DNA of 64,000 nucleotides from Phytomonospora endophytica (GTDB taxonomy: Bacteria; Actinomycetota; Actinomycetes; Mycobacteriales; Micromonosporaceae). Each line of letters begins with the position of its first letter. Position 1 is the first letter of the stretch. A program made the translations under genes and the position numbers. Location: assembly GCF_014202425.1 (NCBI RefSeq), contig NZ_JACHGT010000026.1, positions 1-64,000 on the forward strand. Direction: 5' to 3'. The notes under the pieces are model-generated. The model saw only the letters and a program-made list of their open reading frames with translations, was not told the DNA's origin and did not search any database. This document shows positions 44,150 to 52,145 of the stretch, one piece after another.

Positions 44150-45174
44150 CCATCACCGACGACCTCGCCCGGACCGATGCCCACGCCCGCGCGGCGCTCG
44201 CCCACCTCGCCGCCGGGACGCACGGGCTCGGCCCCGTGCGGGCATCGCTCCTGCGGGAGACCCTCGTCGAGCTGCGCGGGAAACTCGGCGCCGCACACGG
44301 CAACCCGTGGGGGCACATCCCAGCCGTGTTCGTGCTCGGTCTCGGCCTTCTCGCCTCCGGCGGGGGCGGCCTGCTCCTGCGCGCTCAGATGGCCGGGCCC
44401 TGGTATCTGCTCCTCCTCGCGGCCCTCCCGCTCGCGGGCATGATCACTTACGCGTTCGTCCTGCTGATGCGGAAGGTGCTCCCGAAGCCCGGCCCGCGCC
44501 GGATCCCGCCGACGACGACCGTCCCCGAGACGTCCCTGCGCGACCACCTCGCCGGGCTCATCGGAAACGTGCCCGCGAAGGCGCACTTCGCCGACAGCGA
44601 CGCGTGCGCCGCCCGCGCCTGGAGCCTCGGCCACGACGGGCCGGCCGTCGGGCTTCGCGAGGCGACGCCGGAACCGCGCCCGGTCGCCGGAGCACAGCAG
44701 TCGGCCGGGACGGTTTCCTCGTCGGCCGACCGACTGGACGTGCTCGTCGCCGCCGTCCGGAAAGAGGCGGCGTCCGACGCGGCACTGCACCTCCTGGCCC
44801 GCTACGACGTGGCCCGCCACCGCCTGCGATCGGCCGCGAAGGAACTGCGCGGGAGCAAGCCGGTGCGGCCCGAGGGCTTCGTCTTCGCCGCGGTGCTGTG
44901 GGTCGTCGCCGTCGTGGCGCTCGGTCCCTCCTCACAGGCCCCGATGACGTTCTTGATGTTCGTGCCGTACTTCGTACTCGTCGGCGCCTCGGGCGGGGTG
45001 AATGTGTTCCGTGGAGCCGCCTCCGCCCGCAGGATCCACAGCCTCCCCGCCGAACGCCGAGCCGTCCTCGCGTCCGTCGAATCCCACCTCACCGACGTCG
45101 CCCGCCTCCCCGGCGAGCCCGCCGCCCGGGCCGCCGCCGACCTCGCCGCCGCCCGCGACCTCCTTCGCCCCTAA
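44146..45174 (+). CDS. Membrane protein of the tandem family, copy 4
   Basis: 342 residues from GTG 44146. RETLVELRGKLGAAHG, first hairpin (VFVLGLGLLASGGGGLLLRA, ALPLAGMITYAFVLLM), ACAARAWSLGHDGPAVGLRE, a helix with ALHLLARYDVARHRLRSAAK, second hairpin near 245-285 and the tail LPGEPAARAAADLAAARDLL. Its near identity to copy 3 in several blocks points to recent duplication or gene conversion. The 3' end overlaps the convergent SIMPL gene by four bases. Confidence 0.85.
   Translation: MTITDDLARTDAHARAALAHLAAGTHGLGPVRASLLRETLVELRGKLGAAHGNPWGHIPAVFVLGLGLLASGGGGLLLRAQMAGPWYLLLLAALPLAGMITYAFVLLMRKVLPKPGPRRIPPTTTVPETSLRDHLAGLIGNVPAKAHFADSDACAARAWSLGHDGPAVGLREATPEPRPVAGAQQSAGTVSSSADRLDVLVAAVRKEAASDAALHLLARYDVARHRLRSAAKELRGSKPVRPEGFVFAAVLWVVAVVALGPSSQAPMTFLMFVPYFVLVGASGGVNVFRGAASARRIHSLPAERRAVLASVESHLTDVARLPGEPAARAAADLAAARDLLRP
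45109..45164 (+). repeat. 56-bp exact direct repeat, copy B (in tandem family copy 4)
   Basis: Second copy of the 56-bp repeat at 44081-44136, in the same position relative to the stop codon of its gene. Confidence 0.9.
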
Positions 45175-45815
45175 CCGGGCAGGATCCCGAACCCCACCAC
45201 CACGCTCGCCGACACCCCGACCCGCCCCGGCGCCAGTTCACCGCCGCCGCTGCCGGCGGCTTCGGCCATCGCCCGGTACATCACCGGCCCCTGCTCGGGC
45301 CGGTCCAGGTCCTCCACGTGCACGACCGCACCGAGCCGCACCCCCGCCGCGTCGGCGAGCAGTTCGGCGCGGGTTCGCGCGGCCGCGACGGCGTCACGCC
45401 GTGCCCGCGCGACCAGCGCGTCGGCGTCGGCGACGGTGAAGACGACGTTGTCGACACGGTTCGCGCCCGCCTCGGTGGCCGCGATCAGCGCGGGTTCGAG
45501 GGCGTCGAGGTCGCGCAACTCCACCGAGAACGACGCCTCGCAGCGGTAGCCGAGGAAACGCCGCTCCTCGCCGTAGCCGTCGTAGTCCGTCGACAGCGAC
45601 AGCCGCGACTCCTCAACCGCGTCGTCGGCGACGCCCTGCGCGCGCAGCGCCGCCCGGATCCGCTCGACGAGGGCCCGCGTCGCCGCGAAGGCCTCGGCGG
45701 CGCTCGGTTCGACGCGTTCGGCGCCCAGCTGGACGCGGGCGACGTCGGGCGCGGCGTGCGCGTTCGCCGACCCGTACGCGGACAGGCCCCAGGGACTCTC
45801 GATCAGCGCTGACAT
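45171..45815 (-). CDS. SIMPL domain protein (DUF541)
   Basis: 214 residues. The SIMPL pattern is visible: an early GSANAHAAPDVARVQLGAER strand, SLSTDYDGYGEERRFLGYRC in the middle, GANRVDNVVFTVADADAL and AARTRAELLADAAGVRLGAV near the end. Members (BP26, YggE) form channels or ring oligomers and have been linked to stress protection. No signal peptide is visible, unlike the periplasmic members. ATG start at 45815. Confidence 0.9.
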   Translation of the reverse strand: MSALIESPWGLSAYGSANAHAAPDVARVQLGAERVEPSAAEAFAATRALVERIRAALRAQGVADDAVEESRLSLSTDYDGYGEERRFLGYRCEASFSVELRDLDALEPALIAATEAGANRVDNVVFTVADADALVARARRDAVAAARTRAELLADAAGVRLGAVVHVEDLDRPEQGPVMYRAMAEAAGSGGGELAPGRVGVSASVVVGFGILPG

Positions 45816-45931
45816 GGGGGTGAGTCTATGGACGAGGCGGCCCCTCCGGGGACCGTACATCGCGAGATGTAGCCCGGGATGCCCTCTCGCGGCCGACGCG
45901 GCGAACCCGTCCCGGCGACGATGGTCGAGGC

Positions 45932-46417
45932 ATGAAGACCAGACCCCTGTACGCGACTCTCCTGCTGGCCGGCGCACTGCTGCTCGCCGGGTTCAGCGCC
46001 GGTTTCGTGTGGATGACGCACATGCACCATCTCCTGCTCCCGCACGTCGCCGACGTGCGCGCCTACGACGCCTCCTACGAGGCGCTCACCGACAACCTCG
46101 GCGTCCCGCTCAACGCCGTCGCGGCCGCCGGGGCCGTCGCGCTCCTGGTGTTCCGGCACCCGCGTGTCCCGTGGTGGCTGCCCGCCGCGGGGCTGCTCGC
46201 GCAGGCGGCCGTGTGGGTCTCGCGGATCTGGATGTGGGGCGACTGGGCCGAGACGGTCCGCGCCGAAGGTGCCCTGCGCGCCGACGGTTCGCTCCATCCC
46301 GCGCAGGCCGCCTACGTCGGCTCGCACGGGATCCGCATCGCGCTGCTGACGGGCTACGCGCTGATCGTGCTGGCTAGTCTCGTCACGGCGACGGTCCGCT
46401 CGCGACCGTCCGCTTAG
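45932..46417 (+). CDS. Small four-helix membrane protein, DUF1772-like
   Basis: 161 residues with about four membrane helices (YATLLLAGALLLAGFSAGFV, LNAVAAAGAVALLVF, WLPAAGLLAQAAVWV, IALLTGYALIVLASLV). The size and pattern resemble DUF1772/anthrone-oxygenase-like small membrane proteins, but the match is only by layout. It starts with ATG 45932 and is followed nine bases after its stop by a histidine kinase gene, so it may be part of that operon and even be a signal input. Confidence 0.7.
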   Translation: MKTRPLYATLLLAGALLLAGFSAGFVWMTHMHHLLLPHVADVRAYDASYEALTDNLGVPLNAVAAAGAVALLVFRHPRVPWWLPAAGLLAQAAVWVSRIWMWGDWAETVRAEGALRADGSLHPAQAAYVGSHGIRIALLTGYALIVLASLVTATVRSRPSA

Positions 46418-46426
46418 GAGGAAGCC

Positions 46427-47431
46427 GTGCGGCCAGCCCTGCCTCCCGCCGTCTGCCTGTTCGCCGCCGTGGTCGTCGGAACGCTCGCGGGCCGCGGCCG
46501 GGAGTTCGACGGACTCGCGCTCGGGCTCGCCGCCGCGGCCTGCCTTCCACTGCTGGTCCGGGAACGGTGGCCATTGTGGACGCTGGGCGCCGTGACCGCA
46601 CCCAGCGTCGTCTACCACGGCTTCGACTACCCCCATGACGCACTGCTCGCGCCCGTACTGGTCGCGCTGTACACCGTGGCCGCCGGGGGGACCCGCCGCC
46701 GAGCGCTGACCGTGGGAGGGATTCTCGCCGTCGGTGTCCTCGCCGTCGGCGCGGCGACCTCCGATGCCGAAGTCGTCGACGGCGCCGGGTGGATGCTCGC
46801 GGCCGTCGCCTTCGGCGCCGCCGTCCGCGCGGGCAGGGCGGGCGCGGAGGCGCGGGAACGGCTGCGCCTCGCGCGGGACGTGCACGACGTCCTGGCGCAC
46901 ACGATCACCGTCGCGCAGGTCCAGGCCGGCGTCGGAGCGCACCTGCTCGACGCGGACCGGATCGACAAGGCACGGCTCCTGCGCGTTCTGGAGACGATCG
47001 TGGCGGCGAGCGCGAGGGCACGTGAGGAACTGCGGTGGACCCTTGACGACCTGCGCGGCGAAGGAGGCGCGACCCCGCCGCTCCCCGCCCCTGACGTGTC
47101 CAACGGTGACGGTGCCCGCACCGGCACGCCCGTTCACCCGCTCGGCCTCACCGTCGACACGGACGGGCAGCCCGCGCACGGCCTGCCGGCGCTCGCTCGC
47201 CGCGCCCTCGACCACATCGTCGAGGAGTCCCTCACCAACGCGGCCCGCCACGGCGCCGGCCCGGTCGCGGTCCGCCACACCCATCGCCCCGGTGGGTTCA
47301 CCACGACCGTCGCCAACGACGTCCGCGCAGGCCACGGCCTCACCGGCATGGCCGAGCGCGCCCGAGCCATCGGCGGCACCCTCACCGCGACGTACACCGT
47401 CACCCTCGACGTCCCCTGGGAGCGCGCGTGA
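46427..47431 (+). CDS. Two-component sensor histidine kinase (NarL-class partner)
   Basis: 334 residues. An N-terminal membrane part with about four to five helices (to about residue 135) is followed by a HisKA_3 dimer domain with the phospho-acceptor in RLARDVHDVLAHTITVAQVQ. The ATPase part has the N-box EESLTNAARHG and the G-box GHGLTGMAERARAIGG. The DxGxG motif preceding the G-box is degenerate (VANDVRAGHGL). GTG start behind AGGAGG. Its stop overlaps the response-regulator start (GTGA). Signal unknown. Confidence 0.92.
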   Translation: MRPALPPAVCLFAAVVVGTLAGRGREFDGLALGLAAAACLPLLVRERWPLWTLGAVTAPSVVYHGFDYPHDALLAPVLVALYTVAAGGTRRRALTVGGILAVGVLAVGAATSDAEVVDGAGWMLAAVAFGAAVRAGRAGAEARERLRLARDVHDVLAHTITVAQVQAGVGAHLLDADRIDKARLLRVLETIVAASARAREELRWTLDDLRGEGGATPPLPAPDVSNGDGARTGTPVHPLGLTVDTDGQPAHGLPALARRALDHIVEESLTNAARHGAGPVAVRHTHRPGGFTTTVANDVRAGHGLTGMAERARAIGGTLTATYTVTLDVPWERA

Positions 47432-48078
47432 TCCGTGTCCTGCTCGCCGACGACCAGGCGCTCGTGCGCGAGGCCTTCGCGCTGCTCATCGACTCCTCGC
47501 CCGACTTCGACGTGGTCGCCGAGGCGTCGACCGGCGCCGACGCGCTCGCGGCCGCGCGCCGCACCCGGCCCGACGTCGTCGTCATGGACCTGCGCATGCC
47601 CTGCGGCGACGGCATCGAGGCGACCGCGCGGATCGTCGCCGAACTACCCGAGATCCGCGTCCTGGTCCTGACGACCTACGACGACGGGGACAACGTCGCC
47701 GCGGCCCTGCGCGCCGGTGCGAGCGGTTTCCTGGCCAAGGACTGCCGTCCCGCGCAGTTGCTGGACGCCATCGGCGTCGTCGCTGCCGGGGAGGCGCTGC
47801 TCTCGCCGGGGCCGACCGCCGCCCTCATCGCGCGTTTCCTGCGTGCCCCCGAACCCGCCACGGGCGGTCTGGGGCCGCTGACCGTGCGGGAACGGGAGAT
47901 AGTGCGGCTGATCGCGCGGGGGCTGAGCAACGCCGAGATCGCCCGCGCCCTCGTGCTGAGTCACGCCACGGTGAAGACGCACGTCAGCCGGATCCTGACG
48001 AAGCTCGGTCTTCGCGACCGCGTGCAGTTGGCGATCTCGGCCTACGAGAACGGGCTGGTCGTGCCCGGGAAACGGTAG
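47428..48078 (+). CDS. LuxR/NarL-type response regulator
   Basis: 216 residues. The receiver domain has ADDQ at 8-11, the phosphorylation site Asp in VVVMDLRMP, LVLTTYDDGD and a switch Lys in FLAKDCRP. The LuxR helix-turn-helix is LTVREREIVRLIARGLSNAE plus ATVKTHVSRILTKLGLRDRV. Pairs with the kinase encoded immediately upstream. GTG start at 47428. Confidence 0.96.
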   Translation: MIRVLLADDQALVREAFALLIDSSPDFDVVAEASTGADALAAARRTRPDVVVMDLRMPCGDGIEATARIVAELPEIRVLVLTTYDDGDNVAAALRAGASGFLAKDCRPAQLLDAIGVVAAGEALLSPGPTAALIARFLRAPEPATGGLGPLTVREREIVRLIARGLSNAEIARALVLSHATVKTHVSRILTKLGLRDRVQLAISAYENGLVVPGKR

Positions 48079-48089
48079 CCTCCCGTGCC

Positions 48090-48758
48090 ATGGACTTCGC
48101 CCGAGCCCTTTCGTCCGTCGCCGACGGCGACCGCGCCACCGCCTGGACCTTCCTCCGCGACTACGCCGACTGGTGCGGCCGCCCCCTCACCGCCGACGAC
48201 GGCCTCACCTCCGATCCCGCACTGCCCGCCGCCCTACGCGAGGCCTACGCATTGCTCGGCCGCCGCGACGACCTCACCGCCAATCAGGACCGTCTCCTCG
48301 CCCCCGGCGATCTGCGCACCGACGGTGAGTTCGTCGTCTTCCGAGAGGAGAACCAGTGGGTCTGCGAATGGGGCTTCAGGCGGGAGACCGGCGACGATCC
48401 GGCAGTGCTCATGCGCACCGACACCGCCGACCCGGCCGGACGCGGATGGGAGCCGTTCATCGGGCGCCTGTCCCACGCCGTGGTCGACATGGTCCTGTCC
48501 GAGACGCTGCTCCTCGACGACGAGTGCACCGCCATGGGCGAGTTGGCCGACGGCGACGCCGACCGCCTCCGCGAGACCTTCCCCGCCCTGCGGTTTCCCG
48601 CCTACGAGGGCGTGGACGCGACCTGGCACGGCGCCGACGGCGTGATCTTGCGGTTGGACGGGGACTCGCATGCGCTCGTGCGAGCCTCGGATCGGGAGGT
48701 TCTCGACGCGGCGATCGAACGCGTCGACGCGGAGTGGACCTACGTGGACGAGTTGTAG
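48090..48758 (+). CDS. SMI1/KNR4 (SUKH)-like protein
   Basis: 222 residues, soluble. The N-terminal part LPAALREAYALLGRRDDLTA and LLAPGDLRTDGEFVVFREEN fit the SUKH superfamily core (DPALP..LREAY.LLGR and the E-N-Q-xxx-W segment NQWVCEWGF). SUKH proteins are often immunity proteins to contact-dependent or secreted toxins, but many are solitary. No toxin gene is adjacent. ATG at 48090; the 3' end overlaps the convergent membrane gene by 19 bp. Confidence 0.8.
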   Translation: MDFARALSSVADGDRATAWTFLRDYADWCGRPLTADDGLTSDPALPAALREAYALLGRRDDLTANQDRLLAPGDLRTDGEFVVFREENQWVCEWGFRRETGDDPAVLMRTDTADPAGRGWEPFIGRLSHAVVDMVLSETLLLDDECTAMGELADGDADRLRETFPALRFPAYEGVDATWHGADGVILRLDGDSHALVRASDREVLDAAIERVDAEWTYVDEL

Positions 48759-49765
48759 CCGCCCGCGAGGATCTCGCGGGCGGCGGTGAGTTCGGCCAGG
48801 GCCGCGACGACGGCCGGGGTCTGCGCGAGGTCGGCGAGGTCGGCGGAGGACTGGTCGATGCCCGCGACGACGCCGGCTGAAAGGAGCGACCAGTCGACGT
48901 TGGACACCCCGATCGTGCGGCACTCCGGGCGCGCCAGCTGCGGTCCGAGCAGCACCATGACCGCTATCGCGAGCGCCAGCACCGTCATGTTCGGCAGCAG
49001 CACGGCCACGAGCACGACGTACCCCACCTGGGCCGCCACGAGGGCGACCCGCTGCCACCGAAGCGCGCGCCCGCTGAGTGTCGTCGCCGCGGCGACGAGC
49101 CGGTCTTGGGCGGCCGTGTATCGCGCCAGGCGGTGCAGGGCGGCGTCCGGTTCGTCGGCGGCCGCGGCTTCCTCGGCGGCCATGTGTCCCAGCTCGTGGA
49201 GCCGCGCGGCCACGTCGTAGACCTGATTCACCTCCCGACGTGCCCACCTCGGCCGCCAGGCGGGGTTCGGTGGTGCTTCGCCGGCGAACACCGGCCCACC
49301 GTGCACAATGCTCCAGACGGCTGCCGCACGGGCCTCGGCGTGCGCGATGAAAGGGCGGCGTGAACGTCCGGCCAGGAGAGCGGCGCCTTGCAGCGTGCCC
49401 ATGAGCTCGTCGGCCAGCTCCGCAGGCGTGCCCGTCGCCGGAGGCCCCGAACCGCGGAGCGTGGGGCGGCGGGCGACCCGGAGAATCGGCCAGGAGCAGA
49501 TGGCCGCAACGGCCGCGATGAGCGGCAGGCGCCATTCGCGCACGACGAATTCGGACAGCAGCGAGCCCGCGGCGGTTGCTGCCGCGCCGATGAGCATGCC
49601 GATGAGCTGCGGTGGCATGCGGGGAACGGCGCGCAGCCGGCGACGCAGTTCGTCGATGAGCGGCGGCAGGGCTCGGGCCTGCTCGGGAGTGAGCGCGTTC
49701 CCGTCCGGATGGCGCTGGAGACCGCGCGCGTACGTGTCAGCGAGACGAAGGGGCGATATGGGCAT
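48740..49765 (-). CDS. Membrane protein of the tandem family, copy 5 (dispersed)
   Basis: 341 residues from ATG 49765 (MPISPLRLADTYARGLQRHP). It shares the plan of the copies at 41-45 kb: RLADTYARGLQR against VADAYARAALA, LIDELRRRLRAVPRM against LVELRRRL, a hairpin near 50-95, HAEARAAAVWSIVHGGPVFA against RACAARAWSLGHGGL, DAALHRLARYTAAQDRLVAA against VALHRFARHDHVHRRLA, a second hairpin near 235-275 and ELTAAREILAGG against DLAAARDLL. It is the most divergent copy and is separated from the array by the two-component system. Function unknown. Confidence 0.8.
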   Translation of the reverse strand: MPISPLRLADTYARGLQRHPDGNALTPEQARALPPLIDELRRRLRAVPRMPPQLIGMLIGAAATAAGSLLSEFVVREWRLPLIAAVAAICSWPILRVARRPTLRGSGPPATGTPAELADELMGTLQGAALLAGRSRRPFIAHAEARAAAVWSIVHGGPVFAGEAPPNPAWRPRWARREVNQVYDVAARLHELGHMAAEEAAAADEPDAALHRLARYTAAQDRLVAAATTLSGRALRWQRVALVAAQVGYVVLVAVLLPNMTVLALAIAVMVLLGPQLARPECRTIGVSNVDWSLLSAGVVAGIDQSSADLADLAQTPAVVAALAELTAAREILAGGYNSST

Positions 49766-49878
49766 ATGGGGCACCGTCCGGGCGTAGACAGTGGGGCGTG
49801 GGCATGCGCAGCCTAATGCCGCAGTGCCAAACCTCACCCTCCCAACCTCTCCCCCCGCCCCCACCCCCTCAGCGATAC

Positions 49879-49907
49879 TTGACCAGGTTGACCGGTACCC
49901 CCATAGG
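49879..49907 (+). promoter_or_regulatory. Candidate housekeeping promoter of the pan/nad operon
   Basis: TTGACC (49879-49884) and CATAGG (49902-49907) at 17-bp spacing lie 24 bp before the first ATG of the vitamin operon, with AGGAG at 49916-49920. A second TTGACC-like element (49888) is nested in the spacer. Confidence 0.5.
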
Positions 49908-49930
49908 ACTGGATCAGGAGCCTGAGTTCA

Positions 49931-50836
49931 ATGCCGAACGCCGCGCCGAACGCCGCCCGCCTCACCGTTGGCGTGATCTCCGCCGGACGTGTGGGCTCCG
50001 TCCTCGGCGCCGCCCTGGCCCGCGCGGGCCACCACGTCATCGCCGCCACGGCCGTCTCCGACGCCTCCCGCGCCCGCGCCGAACGCCTCATCCCGCAGGC
50101 CGAGCTGGCGCCCGCCGAACGCGTCGCCGACCTCGCCGAACTCCTCATCCTCGCCGTCCCCGACGACACCCTCCCGGGTCTCGTCCAGGGCCTCGCCGAC
50201 ACCGGCCACTTCGCGCCGGGCCGCATCGTCGCGCACGTCTCGGGCAGTCACGGCATCGGCGTCCTCGAACCGGCGACCGCGCACGGCGCCCTCGCCCTGG
50301 CCCTCCACCCGGTCATGACCTTCACGGGCCGCGGTGAGGACCTCGAACGCCTCTCCGGCATCTCCTTCGGCGTCACCGCGCCCGAACCGGCCCGCGTCAT
50401 CGCCGAGGCCCTCGTCGTCGAGATGGGCGGCGAGCCCGAGTTCATCCGCGAGGAGCATCGCGCGCTCTACCACGCGGGCCTCACCCACGGCGCGAATCAC
50501 CTGGTCACGCTGGTCAACGAGGCCTGCGACGTGCTGCGCGCCGCCGGTGTCCTCATGCCCGAGCGCATGATCGCGCCCCTGCTGTCCGCCGCGCTCGACA
50601 ACACCCTCCGGCTCGGCGACGCGGCCCTCACCGGCCCGGTTTCCCGCGGCGACGTCGGCACGGTCGCCGCGCACCTGGACGCGCTCGTCGCCGAGGCCCC
50701 CGACTCCGTCGCCGCCTACGTCGCCCTGGCCCGCCGGACCGCCGACCGCGCCATCGACAACCACCGCCTCACCCCCGAAGCGGCCGAGCCCCTCCTCGGC
50801 GTCCTCGCCGACCGCCCCCAGGAGAAGTCCTCATGA
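49931..50836 (+). CDS. Rossmann-fold/DUF2520 protein, possible pantothenate-pathway reductase
   Basis: 301 residues. The N-terminal NAD(P)-binding segment is TVGVISAGRVGSVLGAALAR (GxGxxG variant SAGRVG), followed by LLILAVPDDTLPGLVQ, HVSGSHGIGVLEP and HPVMTF. The DUF2520 C-terminal helical domain carries EEHRALYHAGLTHGANHLVT. The family resembles ketopantoate reductase/6-phosphogluconate-dehydrogenase folds and is regularly linked to panC in actinobacteria, so a ketopantoate-reductase-like role is a reasonable inference but not shown. Its stop overlaps the panC start (ATGA). First gene of a seven-gene operon. Confidence 0.9.
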   Translation: MPNAAPNAARLTVGVISAGRVGSVLGAALARAGHHVIAATAVSDASRARAERLIPQAELAPAERVADLAELLILAVPDDTLPGLVQGLADTGHFAPGRIVAHVSGSHGIGVLEPATAHGALALALHPVMTFTGRGEDLERLSGISFGVTAPEPARVIAEALVVEMGGEPEFIREEHRALYHAGLTHGANHLVTLVNEACDVLRAAGVLMPERMIAPLLSAALDNTLRLGDAALTGPVSRGDVGTVAAHLDALVAEAPDSVAAYVALARRTADRAIDNHRLTPEAAEPLLGVLADRPQEKSS

Positions 50837-51684
50837 CCCTTCTCGTCCCCGACCGGGCCACCATGGCCGAGGTCCGCGCGGGCATGACCGGCCGGGTCGC
50901 GGTCGTCATGACGATGGGCGCCCTCCACGAGGGCCACCGCGCCCTCATGCGCGACGCCCGGAAGCGCGCGGAGCACCTGATCGTCACGGTCTTCGTCAAC
51001 CCGCTCCAGTTCGGCCCCACCGAGGACTTCGACCGCTATCCCCGCACCCTCGACGCCGACCTCGCGATCTGCCGTGCGGAGGGCGTCGACGCGGTCTTCG
51101 CGCCGACCCGCGAGGACATGTACCCAACGGGACAGACGTCTATCAAGGGCGCCAAGGTCACCGTCAACCCCGGCCCGGTCGGCGACATCCTCGAAGGCGC
51201 CTTCCGTCCCGGCTTCTTCGGTGGCGTCCTCACCGTCGTCGCGAAGCTCCTCAACGTGACCCGTCCCGACGTGACCTGCTTCGGCGAGAAGGACTACCAG
51301 CAGCTGGCGATGGTCCGCGCGATGGCCGCCGACCTGTCCTTCCCCGTCGAGGTCGTCGGCGTCGAGACGGTCCGCGAGGCCGACGGCCTCGCCAAGTCGA
51401 GCCGCAACGTCTATCTCTCGGCCGCCGAACGCGCCGCCGCCCCCGGCATCCACGCGGCCATGCAGTCGGGCGCGTCACTGGCGGGTAAGGGCGCGACCGC
51501 CGCCGACGTTCGTGCCCATGTGATCGCTGAACTCCCGGGCGGAATCGACCTCGACTATGTGGAGGTCACCTCACCCGACCTGGGGCCCGCGCCCGAAAGC
51601 GGACCGGCCCGGCTACTGTTCGCCGGCCGTCTGGGCGCCACCCGGCTCATCGACAACATTCCCCTCACCGTGGAGGCGAAGTAA
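50833..51684 (+). CDS. panC: Pantoate--beta-alanine ligase
   Basis: 283 residues. [16 protein letters not shown] carries the nucleotide-binding HxGH motif, [20 protein letters not shown] binds pantoate, [15 protein letters not shown] and [15 protein letters not shown] are diagnostic, and [10 protein letters not shown] is the KMSKS-like loop. It joins pantoate and beta-alanine with ATP to pantothenate in the cytoplasm. The panD gene (beta-alanine source) follows with a one-base overlap. panB is not in the window. Confidence 0.98.
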   Translation: MTLLVPDRATMAEVRAGMTGRVAVVMTMGALHEGHRALMRDARKRAEHLIVTVFVNPLQFGPTEDFDRYPRTLDADLAICRAEGVDAVFAPTREDMYPTGQTSIKGAKVTVNPGPVGDILEGAFRPGFFGGVLTVVAKLLNVTRPDVTCFGEKDYQQLAMVRAMAADLSFPVEVVGVETVREADGLAKSSRNVYLSAAERAAAPGIHAAMQSGASLAGKGATAADVRAHVIAELPGGIDLDYVEVTSPDLGPAPESGPARLLFAGRLGATRLIDNIPLTVEAK

Positions 51685-52127
51685 TGCTCCTCCGTACCAT
51701 GCTCAAGTCCAAGATCCACCGGGCGACCGTCACCCAGGCCGACCTGCACTACATCGGCTCGGTGACCGTCGACGAGGACCTCCTCGACGCCGCGGACCTG
51801 ATCCCGGGCGAGCAGGTCGCGATCGTCGACATCACCAACGGCGCCCGCCTGGAGACCTACGTCATCCCCGGTGAGCGCGGCTCGGGCGTGATCGGCATCA
51901 ACGGGGCCGCCGCCCACCTGGTGCACCCGGGCGACCTGGTGATCCTCATCTCCTACGGCCAGATGGACGACGCGACCGCCCGCGCCCACGCGCCGAAGGT
52001 CGTGCACGTCGACGCCGACAACCAGGTCATCGAGCTGGGCGCCGACCCTTCGGCGGCCGTGCCGGGCACGGCGGGAAACCCGCGCCGTTCGCCGCACGCG
52101 ATATCCGTGCACGCTCATGGTCGTTAG
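51684..52127 (+). CDS. panD: Aspartate 1-decarboxylase
   Basis: 147 residues. The self-cleavage site is Gly25-Ser26 in [18 protein letters not shown], which gives a pyruvoyl group on the alpha chain. [27 protein letters not shown] and YGQMDD are conserved. It makes beta-alanine for PanC. The C-terminus runs about 25 residues past the usual core, as in other actinobacteria. ATG on the panC stop (TAATG). Confidence 0.98.
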   Translation: MLLRTMLKSKIHRATVTQADLHYIGSVTVDEDLLDAADLIPGEQVAIVDITNGARLETYVIPGERGSGVIGINGAAAHLVHPGDLVILISYGQMDDATARAHAPKVVHVDADNQVIELGADPSAAVPGTAGNPRRSPHAISVHAHGR

Positions 52128-52145
52128 GCCGTAGGCTCCGGTCCC

